Shown here: in pieces, positions 26,268 to 33,810 of the stretch
Layout of the letters: each line of letters opens with the position of its first letter
Numbering within the stretch: position 1 is the first letter of the stretch
From: Acidobacteriota bacterium
Lineage (GTDB): Bacteria; Acidobacteriota; Terriglobia; Bryobacterales; UBA6623
Direction of reading: 5' to 3'
Assembly: GCA_027592785.1 (NCBI GenBank)
Contig: JAQCLD010000018.1
Location: 1 to 53,000 of the forward strand
DNA length: 53,000 bases
Made by a program: the position numbers and the translations under genes
Notes under the pieces: generated by a model
Seen by the model: the letters and a program-made list of their open reading frames with translations, nothing else
Database searches by the model: none
Told to the model about the DNA's origin: nothing

Positions 26268-27680
26268 GTGCAGGGTTCTGGCCCGACGGCCCGATTGATA
26301 GCATGGGACGTGCCGCTGCACCTGGCCTCAAACGACGATTTCTCTACAGTCCGCAAACTGCTGAAGAGCGTCGGTTTTCTCGAACAACCCATCGCCGAGC
26401 GGCTGCAAGCCGGCCCGCGTGAAAGCCAAGACGCCGTCGGCGTTCTCATCGACCTTTTCGCACGCGCCCAACCTATTGAGGCGACCGCCGCCGCCGCTCT
26501 GCTTGGCGACAAGGCTCAGGCCGCATTACAGGCGCTCGGCTTGATCGAGACGATCGGAAATTCCATCAAAGCGACTTGCCTGCTTTATCCCTTCGAAGAC
26601 CTGTGGATCGCTTCCGACTTCCCCGGCGCCTCCCGCGAAGACTTTGTCTTCCCCGCGCTCTCCACGCAAAGCCATCAGTTCCACGCCATCCTTCCCGATA
26701 CTCCCTGCGATGCGTTACTCGACATTGGCGCTGGCGCGGCAGCAGCGTCGTTGGCCGCCGCCAAGGATTACGCTGCCACTGTTTGCGCCAGCGATATCAG
26801 CACGCGCTGCGTCCTGTTTGCTGAGTTCAACCGGCGGCTCAATAACGTCGCGAACGCCGAGGTCATACAAAGCGACGTCTACGAAGCGCTCGACTCGCGG
26901 ACCTTCGACCGCATCATCGCTCATCCGCCTTACATTCCCACGCTGGGCGACGGCGAGAGTTACCGGCACGGCGGAGCGCACGGCGAAGACATCCTGCGGC
27001 GCGTATTGGAGGGTCTTTCGAAACACCTGCGCCCTGGCGGGCGCGCGTACCTCAGCACGCTCGCTTGCGATCACTCCGATGCTCCGCTCGAAGAACGTCT
27101 GTTCGAGATGCTCGGGCCGGACTCCAGCGATTTTCGTCTGCTGGTCGCCGAGTGGGAATCGCTCCCCTCCATTGAGTTCGTTATGCGTCTGGTCGAAGTC
27201 GGCGAACTCGACTTCGATCAAGGCGCCCAACAAGTACGTAGCTTCCGCGAGGCAGGAGTGACCCAACTGGTGCGTTGCGCCGTTGTCGTGGCTCGAGAAT
27301 CGGGGGACGGATCTCAGGTCATGCGCCGCGTCATGGGCCAAGGCACCGGCGCCGCCGAACTCGACGCCGCCTTTGCTGCGTCCCCAGCCGAGATTGCCGA
27401 TCTGCTCGAACAGCGCCTCGTCCTTTCGCCCTGGTCGACTCTGGAGTCAACCTCCGCCCTCAGCGAAAACCGTTGGCGCTCCTTCACCCGCGTCCTCGAC
27501 TGCCAGCACCCGTTTCACTTCCGCACCGATTGCCCCGAATGGGCAGCAGAAGCTCTGGCCCATCTCGACGGTTCGCTAACCCTGCGCGAGGCCCTCGGGC
27601 AAGCCGACGTCGACCCAGACGACGCCGAAATCTTCTTCGAGTGCCTAGTCAACGCCGGCGCCCTAACGCCAACCGCCTAG
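26268..27680 (+). CDS. Class I SAM-dependent methyltransferase (HemK/MTS-like)
   Basis: About 470 residues. An N-terminal helical region (about 1-140, winged-helix-like) is followed by a Rossmann methyltransferase core: motif I LLDIGAGAAAASLAAA, then the catalytic-loop motif IIAHPPYIPT, which resembles the NPPY of N-methyltransferases (HemK, RsmC) but with His in place of Asn. The C-terminal 150 residues look like a winged-helix/helical domain. The target is not known; glutamine in a protein or a base in rRNA are both possible. Start uncertain: TTG 26262 and GTG 26268 are both open, and I prefer 26268 because TATACG lies 10 nt before it. Its stop codon falls inside the first copy of a duplicated repeat. 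Confidence 0.85.
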   Translation: MQGSGPTARLIAWDVPLHLASNDDFSTVRKLLKSVGFLEQPIAERLQAGPRESQDAVGVLIDLFARAQPIEATAAAALLGDKAQAALQALGLIETIGNSIKATCLLYPFEDLWIASDFPGASREDFVFPALSTQSHQFHAILPDTPCDALLDIGAGAAAASLAAAKDYAATVCASDISTRCVLFAEFNRRLNNVANAEVIQSDVYEALDSRTFDRIIAHPPYIPTLGDGESYRHGGAHGEDILRRVLEGLSKHLRPGGRAYLSTLACDHSDAPLEERLFEMLGPDSSDFRLLVAEWESLPSIEFVMRLVEVGELDFDQGAQQVRSFREAGVTQLVRCAVVVARESGDGSQVMRRVMGQGTGAAELDAAFAASPAEIADLLEQRLVLSPWSTLESTSALSENRWRSFTRVLDCQHPFHFRTDCPEWAAEALAHLDGSLTLREALGQADVDPDDAEIFFECLVNAGALTPTA

Positions 27681-27804
27681 CCATCCAGGCTTCGCCAACC
27701 TCAATACCCATGGACCACCGCAAAGGAGCCACGACCGTCAGGTCGTGTCTAGACGCAGCCTCATGGCTGCGTCTCCGTTGCTTACGTCAATGCGCCAACT
27801 GGAT
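27673..27804 (+). repeat. Two-hairpin repeat element, copy 1
   Basis: This 132-bp block is about 95% identical to the copy at 28138-28271. It contains two stem-loops: CACGACC-GTCA-GGTCGTG (27730-27747) and the perfect 10-bp stem AGACGCAGCC-TCAT-GGCTGCGTCT (27751-27774). Its first 8 bp overlap the last codons and stop of the methyltransferase gene. The core GAGCC.CGACCGT.AGG is shared with the REP repeats around the RAYT gene at 42.3 kb, which suggests a REP-derived, possibly mobile element. Confidence 0.85.
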
Positions 27805-28137
27805 CAGTCCAGGCACAGCAATCTCATCGGAGTCTGTCCGCCTGCAACCACAAGTCCAGCGACCCGAGCCCAGCCGCCTGAGCGGCGGGCCTGACCTAAG
27901 GCGCCGACACCAGCGCGGCGATCCGCTGGAGGGCCGCTGCGCAACTCGCCGCAGGCAGGCAAGGCGACTACTGCATGTATGCGTCGATGTGAACCTTACC
28001 CAGTGCCAAATTCACAGTTCCCGGCGCCCAGATCTGGCGCGTGTTGACCCACTCGTAACCCGCGGCGGCGGTCGTTAGAGTCACGTTTTCGCACAAATCG
28101 GCGACGGGTTCTTCTGCGCGCATCACCGCCACGCCGC
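27805..28137. other. Spacer between the two repeat copies
   Basis: No complete gene is visible. There is a GC-rich palindrome with stem GCCGC-CTGA-GCGGC around 27870-27885, and on the minus strand a short coding-like remnant (listed separately). Base composition is similar to the neighbours. Confidence 0.5.
27968..28129 (-). pseudogene. C-terminal gene remnant, possibly DUF3237-like
   Basis: A minus-strand open stretch reads VAVMRAEEPVADLCENVTL, then GYEWVNTRQIWAPGTVNLAL and ends GKVHIDAYMQ with TAG at 27968-27970. The strand pattern 'Y-x-W-x-N ... V-x-I-x-x-Y' near the C-terminus resembles the end of DUF3237 proteins, but this is a weak match from memory. The upstream side runs into repeat copy 2, which has an in-frame TAG, so the N-terminal part of the gene is missing. 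It may be a gene truncated when the repeat inserted, or chance. Confidence 0.3.
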
Positions 28138-28271
28138 CCGCCTAGCCATCCAGGCTTCGCCCCAACCTCAATACCCATGGACCACCGCAAAGGAGCCACG
28201 ACCGTCAGGTCGTATCTAGACGCGGCCTCATGGCTGCGTCTCTGTTGCTTGCGTCAATGCGCCAACTGGAT
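28138..28271 (+). repeat. Two-hairpin repeat element, copy 2
   Basis: Second copy of the block at 27673-27804, 465 bp downstream in the same orientation, with two extra C and a few substitutions. Hairpin A keeps 6 bp (GTCA loop). Hairpin B (28218-28241) differs by one base, A to G, which pairs as G-U, so the 10-bp stem is kept. The retained stem suggests the folded form matters. Confidence 0.85.
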
Positions 28272-28384
28272 AAAAAAACAACCGTGTTCTCGCAGCCAAT
28301 CCCGCAATAATGCAACGCACGGGCCAACTACTGCTATGTATCGGAAATGCACGGTCATCTACCTGTAGTCCTTATCTCAAGCCC

Positions 28385-29167
28385 TCACTGGGCCAGCGTC
28401 GGCAGTTCACACTCTGGATAGCGACCAAATAGAGACCCCGATTCCTCAGCAGGTGCTGCTCCCATCAATAGAACAACGAGTGCGCAACGTTGATCCCGAG
28501 GCGAGGCGTCGGCGCGCGCCGAGACAGCCGATACTGCTCCAGAACCAGCGATTGCCAGGAGTGCCCGTGCAGCATGGATGACGAGAAAGCTATTGTCCGT
28601 CGACAACGCAGCTATCAATACAGGTCTTACCTCTGGGCTCCCCGTATACTCCAAGAACTGCAAGGCCCTCGGGATCGTATAGATCTGGTTGGATGCCTCA
28701 CGGTTCGGGTCCAAACCGCGCTCGAGACACCATTCAAGGAAAGCAGGGTTGAGGTTCTCACGATCGAGGCCGCCAAATTCGTCGAACGCGATTGGGGAGG
28801 GAGCCGCTGAGTCAATTGTCTTCCGCGCCTCTTCTATTAAGTAGTCGAGCGGCTCGGCAGAATCGGCGCCGCTACGAACCAAAGCTACGGCCAGCCATTG
28901 CTTTTGAGGCTCCGTCGCCACAGATTCGAACGCCCGTTGTAGGGCTGGGACAGCTCTTTCCTGTGGATTCGCCATGATCCTCATGATTACTGAGAGATCA
29001 TCGGGGCGTGCTTCGAGCTGCTCGATGAGACCCGGTTGATCTCCCGGTGACGTCAAGGTGGCCGGTACTTGGCCGAATGCGGGCGCTACAGCAACCGCCA
29101 TCGCTGTTTTCGCGATCAATAGAGCAGCGCGTGAAAAACTCAATGACTTGGATACCTTGGTGATCAC
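28385..29167 (-). CDS. Exported protein with helical (HEAT-like) repeats, hypothetical
   Basis: 260 residues. The start is GTG 29167 behind GGAGG with 7 nt spacing; it gives a signal peptide (LSFSRAALLIAKTAMAVAVAPAFGQ). The mature part is a series of helix pairs (AVPALQRAFESVATEPQKQWLAVALVRSG; VRPVLIAALSTDNSFLVIHAARALLAIAG) like HEAT or ARM repeats, usually protein-binding scaffolds. There is no catalytic motif and I do not recognise the gene. It lies 83 bp after pilT on the same strand. Confidence 0.7.
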   Translation of the reverse strand: MITKVSKSLSFSRAALLIAKTAMAVAVAPAFGQVPATLTSPGDQPGLIEQLEARPDDLSVIMRIMANPQERAVPALQRAFESVATEPQKQWLAVALVRSGADSAEPLDYLIEEARKTIDSAAPSPIAFDEFGGLDRENLNPAFLEWCLERGLDPNREASNQIYTIPRALQFLEYTGSPEVRPVLIAALSTDNSFLVIHAARALLAIAGSGAVSAVSARADASPRDQRCALVVLLMGAAPAEESGSLFGRYPECELPTLAQ

Positions 29168-29250
29168 TGATTCGCCTCCGGATCTACTTTCGACAGACAC
29201 GCCAACCAACCGGCTGAGAGCAACAGCCACCAATTTCGGCCGCAACACCG

Positions 29251-30432
29251 CTACCCGTTCAAATACCGCCGCAACTCATCCGGTCTTAAACAGTGTGCCG
29301 CCGCGGCATCCGCGGAAATCAGCCCCTGCTTCACCAGCCCGGCCAGCGACTCCTCCATCATGACCATGCCTTCGGCTTTGCCAAGGCTCAGTTGCGAGCG
29401 AAGCATGTGGTCTTCGCCGCGGCGGATTAGGTTGCTCACCGCATTGTTGCCCATCAACACTTCGACGGCCAGGTGCCGACGCCTGCCGTCCGCTGAGGGG
29501 ATCAGCTGTTGGGCGACCACCGCGATCAGTCCCAACGAGAGCTGCTGGCGGATCTGGTTCTGTTGATCGGAGGGAAAGCCGTCGACCACGCGGCCGATAG
29601 CCCGTATCGCATCGTTCGTGTGCAACGTCGCCAGCACGAGATGTCCTGTCTCGGCCGCCGTGATCGCCGCCGACATCGTCTCGGAATCGCGTATCTCGCC
29701 AACCAGAATCACGTCCGGGCTTTGGCGCAAGATGCTGCGCAGCGCGCTGGCGAAGCTCCTGGTGTCGCGACCAACCTCGATCTGTTCAACGACCGACTTC
29801 TGGTTGGCGTGCCGGTATTCGATCGGATCTTCAATCGTCACGATGTGGTGCGCGTGGCGTTCGTTGATCAGCCCAATCAAGGCCGCCAGCGTGGTGCTTT
29901 TTCCTGAACCGGCTGAACCGGTCACCAAAATCAGCCCCTTCTTGCGGTCAGCCAGCGAGCCCAGCTGTCTGGGCAAGCCCAGCGACTCCACCGTGGGAAC
30001 CTCTTTCGGCAACACCCGCAGGGCCACGCCCAGCGTTCCCCGTTGGAAGTGCAGATTCGCCCGGAAGCGCCCAATACCCTGCCGCACGAAACCGAAGTCC
30101 ACCGTGAAGTTATTTTCTAGATCCTGACGGTAAGTCTCAGTCAACAAAGGAGCTACCAGTGCGCGAATCGTGCCGTCCTTCAACACGGGCTTTTCGCTGG
30201 TCACGAGCCCGCCCTGCAACCTCAGCGTCAAGCCGGAGCCGTCGGTCATCAAAATGTCCGACGCTCCGCGGTCCACCGCGTACTTCAGCACCTCGTCCAA
30301 TCCCTCGAATGCTCCAGGCCCCGTGGAGGGAGTCATCAGCGGATCGCCAGCCTTGGCCCGCTTAGGCGCCGTCGCCGATCCCACGTTCATCTCTCGGACC
30401 AGATTCTCTAGCTGTGGATCGAATTGGGCCAT
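29251..30432 (-). CDS. pilT: PilT-family type IV pilus retraction ATPase
   Basis: 393 residues. An N-terminal PAS-like domain (LDEVLKYAVDRGASDILMTDGSGLTLRLQG) precedes the secretion ATPase core: Walker A TGSAGSGKSTTL, Asp box IVTIEDPIEYRH, Walker B ILVGEIRDSETM and His box HLVLATLHTND. The C-terminal NLIRRGEDHMLRSQ is a variant of the PilT AIRNLIRE motif. PilT powers pilus retraction at the inner membrane. No other pil genes are in the window. It is 7 bp downstream of the M20 dipeptidase gene and probably co-transcribed with it. Confidence 0.93.
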   Translation of the reverse strand: MAQFDPQLENLVREMNVGSATAPKRAKAGDPLMTPSTGPGAFEGLDEVLKYAVDRGASDILMTDGSGLTLRLQGGLVTSEKPVLKDGTIRALVAPLLTETYRQDLENNFTVDFGFVRQGIGRFRANLHFQRGTLGVALRVLPKEVPTVESLGLPRQLGSLADRKKGLILVTGSAGSGKSTTLAALIGLINERHAHHIVTIEDPIEYRHANQKSVVEQIEVGRDTRSFASALRSILRQSPDVILVGEIRDSETMSAAITAAETGHLVLATLHTNDAIRAIGRVVDGFPSDQQNQIRQQLSLGLIAVVAQQLIPSADGRRRHLAVEVLMGNNAVSNLIRRGEDHMLRSQLSLGKAEGMVMMEESLAGLVKQGLISADAAAAHCLRPDELRRYLNG

Positions 30433-30439
30433 ACGCGAC

Positions 30440-31804
30440 TTACTCCCCTAACATCTGCAAGTAACGGCCAATCGCAGCAACGCCCTGGTGGAAGTTCGGC
30501 AAGTGGAACTTCTCGTTCGGGGCGTGCAGGTTGTCGTCCGGCAGCCCAAACCCGACCAAAACCGGTGGGATTCCGGCGTCGGCGAACAAGCCGACAACAG
30601 GAATCGAGCCGCCGCAGCGGATGTAGACCGTCTCTTTGCCGAACGTCTCTTTCAGCGCCTCGGCCGCAGTGGAAACATAAACGCTGTCCGTCGACACGAC
30701 CGCCGCGGGCGACGCCGCCAGCACCTTGGGCCTCACCACGGTGCCCTTCGGCGTCAGCGCCTTCACGTGATCGCAGAACGCCTGGGCGATCTTATCGGCG
30801 TCCATATTCGGGACCAGCCGCATGCTGACCTTGGCCAGCGCCTTGGCCGGGATGACCGTCTTGGCGCCGTCGCCGGTAAACCCGCCGCGGATTCCGTGAA
30901 CGTCCAACGCAGGGCGCGCCCAAAGCCGTTCGATGGGGCCAAACCCAGGCTCGCCGGTCAACTCGGTGCAGCCAATCTCGGTTTCGCGATACTCGTCGGC
31001 GTCGAACGGCAGCTGCTTCCAAGCATCGAGTTCCGCCTCGGTGGGGGCCTCGACGTCGTCGTAGAAGCCCGGTATCAGGATGCGACCATCCTTGTCTTTG
31101 AGGCCAGTGATGACCTCGGCGATGGCCTGCATGGGGTTTGGGGCCACGCCGCCATAGATCCCTGAGTGCAGATCGGTCTTCGCCGCGGTCACCTCGATCT
31201 CGGTGTAGATGATGCCGCGCACACCGGTGGTGATCGTCGGCAGCCCCTTGGTGAACATCTCCGTATCGCAGATCAACGCAGTATCGGCATGGAGTTCGTC
31301 GCCATGCTCGGCCAGATACGTGTTGATCATGCCGCCGTCAGTCTCTTCTTCGCCCTCGATCAGGAACTTCACGTTGACTGGCAATTTGCCGTCGACAGCC
31401 AGCAGACCTTCGACGGCCTTCAGCAGAATCCACATCTGGCCTTTGTCGTCAACCGCGCCGCGGGCGAACAGATCGTCGCCTCGCAGAGTCGGCTCAAAGG
31501 GCGGCGAGATCCACTCGTCCATCGGGTCCGGCGGCTGCACGTCGTAGTGCCCGTAAAGAACGACGGTCGGCTTGCCGGGAGCGTCCATCTTTTCTGCGTA
31601 AATAATCGGGTGGCCTTCGCCCTCGATGAGCTTGACCGTCTCGATCCCCATGCGCTTGAGGTCGTCGACGATGAAATCGGCGGCGCGGCGCACGTCCGCC
31701 TTGTGCGCGGGTAAAGCGCTAATGCTGGGGATCCGCAGGAGGTCCTTCAGGCCCTCCACAAAACGGTCCCCGTTCGCCTGGTAGTACGAGATCAGTTTCG
31801 ACAT
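30440..31804 (-). CDS. M20 family dipeptidase
   Basis: 454 residues; zinc aminoacyl-/dipeptidase. Metal ligands can be read in order: VVLYGHYDVQPPD (His, then catalytic Asp), LFARGAVDDKGQ (bridging Asp) and LIEGEEETDGG (general base Glu, ligand Glu), with a later His in the dimerisation/catalytic C-terminal part (PNEKFHLPNF). Length matches M20 dipeptidases of the ArgE/DapE/CPG2 group with a lid domain. No signal peptide, so cytoplasmic. The start ATG 31804 begins MSKLISYYQANGDRF. The substrate is not predictable beyond short peptides. Confidence 0.95.
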   Translation of the reverse strand: MSKLISYYQANGDRFVEGLKDLLRIPSISALPAHKADVRRAADFIVDDLKRMGIETVKLIEGEGHPIIYAEKMDAPGKPTVVLYGHYDVQPPDPMDEWISPPFEPTLRGDDLFARGAVDDKGQMWILLKAVEGLLAVDGKLPVNVKFLIEGEEETDGGMINTYLAEHGDELHADTALICDTEMFTKGLPTITTGVRGIIYTEIEVTAAKTDLHSGIYGGVAPNPMQAIAEVITGLKDKDGRILIPGFYDDVEAPTEAELDAWKQLPFDADEYRETEIGCTELTGEPGFGPIERLWARPALDVHGIRGGFTGDGAKTVIPAKALAKVSMRLVPNMDADKIAQAFCDHVKALTPKGTVVRPKVLAASPAAVVSTDSVYVSTAAEALKETFGKETVYIRCGGSIPVVGLFADAGIPPVLVGFGLPDDNLHAPNEKFHLPNFHQGVAAIGRYLQMLGE

Positions 31805-31964
31805 CTCGACTCACCGTACACGATAGCCCGGCTTCTCGCCCAGCGTCCCCGCAAGAGAGACCTGACTCTCGCCCGATATTCGCCTCAGAGGCGGCCTCAA
31901 CGGATATCGCAGCGAAGTTCACCCCCCGGTGGAAATATGCCGATGAGACTGTCAGAGACTCTCT

Positions 31965-32573
31965 TTGTCGTTATCCAAAACTAGCGCCTGCACCAAAGTC
32001 TGTCTGGTGGCCTCGCAAGCTCTGTTGCGGGAAGGCCTGAAACTGCTGATTGAAGCCGAACGCGACCTCTGCGTGGCCCCTAGCGAAGAGGCGGACATCG
32101 TCATCTTGGACCTGGCCGACGAGGACGCGCTGACGACCTTGCAGCAGGGCTCGGGCCGCGGCAAGAGCCGCTTCATCGTGCTCACCGAAAGTTCCGAACT
32201 GGCCGAGCTGGATTGCGCTCTGCGGGCTGGAGCGCGAGGCATTGTCGTCAAGAGCGCCCACCCGGCCAGCCTATTGCAGGCAATTCGCAGCGTGAGCCGG
32301 GGCCTGAAGTGGCTCGATCCTGAGATACAACAAAAGCTCTCCAGTCCCGATTCCATTCTGCCGACTCCCCAGGAACGCTGGAGAAGTCTCTCCAAGCGCG
32401 AACGCCAGATTGCCGAACTCGTGCTGCAAAGCCTGCGCTACAAGGACGTCGCGGATTCGCTGCACATCAGCGAGCATACGGTTCGCAACCACCTGCGGAG
32501 CGTCTTCACCAAGCTGCGCATCACCAGCCGAGTGGAACTGGCGCCCTATGCCGGCGAAGCCGTCTCGACTTAG
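31965..32573 (+). CDS. LuxR/NarL-type response regulator with degenerate receiver
   Basis: 202 residues. The N-terminal receiver-like domain (about 10-125) keeps the phosphoacceptor strand DIVILDLADED and the switch strands RFIVLTESS and ARGIVVKSAHP, but the usual acidic pair after beta-1 is replaced (LVASQALLREG instead of LVDDH.LVREG), so Mg2+-dependent phosphorylation may be lost. The C-terminal LuxR HTH is complete (LSKRERQIAELVLQSLRYKDVADSLHISEHTVRNHLRSVFTKLRI). No histidine kinase is next to it. The start TTG 31965 has no good ribosome site, but no alternative preserves the receiver. Confidence 0.88.
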   Translation: MSLSKTSACTKVCLVASQALLREGLKLLIEAERDLCVAPSEEADIVILDLADEDALTTLQQGSGRGKSRFIVLTESSELAELDCALRAGARGIVVKSAHPASLLQAIRSVSRGLKWLDPEIQQKLSSPDSILPTPQERWRSLSKRERQIAELVLQSLRYKDVADSLHISEHTVRNHLRSVFTKLRITSRVELAPYAGEAVST

Positions 32574-32675
32574 ACTCAGGCGCCCTGGCGGCGCGTGCTA
32601 ATATTCTTTGTACTTCGGGGAGCGTGTCGTCGACGGGACGGCGCTGGCCTCGGCAAGCCTTCATTCCGAGACCGT

Positions 32676-33803
32676 ATGAGAGCCGTTCCGTTTGCCGTCG
32701 TTTGCCTGGCCCTGGCGGCTCAGCTGCACGCGGCCGAGATCGCCACCGGCTCGATGCTTGGCCCTCGTTATAAGTCCGACCTGTTTTTCGTCCGCAAGAG
32801 TTCCACGCAGTGGGAAGAGACCTACCGCGCTTCGGAGTATCAACGCCGAGCGCGCGGCAAGTTGATCTTGGTCGACGCGTCTCAGGGACTTTTTGAAGAC
32901 GAATGGCTCTCGGAACAACCGTTCGACCCAGCAGCCAACACGGACGCGCTCATCGCCGCCTTGGACCTCTATAAGAAGTACGGCGTACTGGCCGTCGCGG
33001 TGAGTCTGCAAGGGGCCGATCCTGGCTACTCGGCCGAGCGCAACGGAATCGTCCGCAAGAGCGGCGCACTTTTCGGCGATAAGGAAGGCGCACTGATCAG
33101 CGCATTCGAACCTGACGGGTCGCTCAAGCCCGCCTGGACCGCGAGGCTCGGCAAACTGCTCCAGGCGGCCGATGAACGCGGCATGTTCGTTAAGCTGACT
33201 TACTTCCAACCCGCGCAGGACGAAGCTCTCGATAGTCCCGAGGCGATTGTCGCCGGCGCCCGGAACATGACCCGGTGGCTCGTGGCCGGCGATCACCGTA
33301 ACGTCATCATCGACGTCGCGGCGGGATGGGACGTGGAGGGCGAATGGGACCACTTAGAATTCATTCCGCGCAACATCGCTAACCTCATCGGCGTGATCCG
33401 CGAACAGTTCAACGGCGCCTCGTTCAGCCTGCCGATTGGGGCCGCGAGCGGACCGTCGATGATGTATCCCGTTTCGCTGGCCCAGGTTTGCGACCTCGTG
33501 CTGCTCGACGAACGGGGCCTAAAGCCCGATCTGGTGGCCCGCCGCTTCGCACAGATGTCCGACTATGACCGACCGCTGGGCGTCGTCGTCGATGCCGGCA
33601 AGGAGTTGACGCTCTCGGCGTCGACGTTCGACAAGAGCGCGAGCTGGACCTACAGTCCACTTCAGCTGACGCAGTATTTCCCTTTCGCCTATACGCCGAA
33701 CACGGAAGTCGCCGGAAGCGACGACCTTGGCGCTCTGTTGGGGCAAGTCGCCTCGTTGGTGTTGAAGAAGTCTCCCCAAGAGGCTGACGCCGGCACAGAG
33801 TAG
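32676..33803 (+). CDS. Exported protein, putative TIM-barrel (glycoside-hydrolase-like), hypothetical
   Basis: 375 residues. The start ATG 32676 gives a clean signal peptide (MRAVPFAVVCLALAAQLHA). The body has alternating strands and helices as in a TIM barrel: DALIAALDLYKKYGVLAVAVSLQG, LGKLLQAADERGMFVKLTYFQ, RNVIIDVAAGWDVEG, VCDLVLLDERG and RPLGVVVDAGKEL. The order recalls GH5-like barrels, but I cannot place catalytic glutamates, so enzymatic activity is unproven. A TATTCT box lies at 32602-32607. It ends 7 bp from the convergent antiporter gene. Confidence 0.7.
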   Translation: MRAVPFAVVCLALAAQLHAAEIATGSMLGPRYKSDLFFVRKSSTQWEETYRASEYQRRARGKLILVDASQGLFEDEWLSEQPFDPAANTDALIAALDLYKKYGVLAVAVSLQGADPGYSAERNGIVRKSGALFGDKEGALISAFEPDGSLKPAWTARLGKLLQAADERGMFVKLTYFQPAQDEALDSPEAIVAGARNMTRWLVAGDHRNVIIDVAAGWDVEGEWDHLEFIPRNIANLIGVIREQFNGASFSLPIGAASGPSMMYPVSLAQVCDLVLLDERGLKPDLVARRFAQMSDYDRPLGVVVDAGKELTLSASTFDKSASWTYSPLQLTQYFPFAYTPNTEVAGSDDLGALLGQVASLVLKKSPQEADAGTE

Positions 33804-33810
33804 CGCGGCT

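Noticed and set aside
27275-28078. 267-residue plus-strand frame overlapping the methyltransferase end and the repeat
   Set aside because: Arg/Pro-rich shadow of the methyltransferase running into non-coding repeat DNA.
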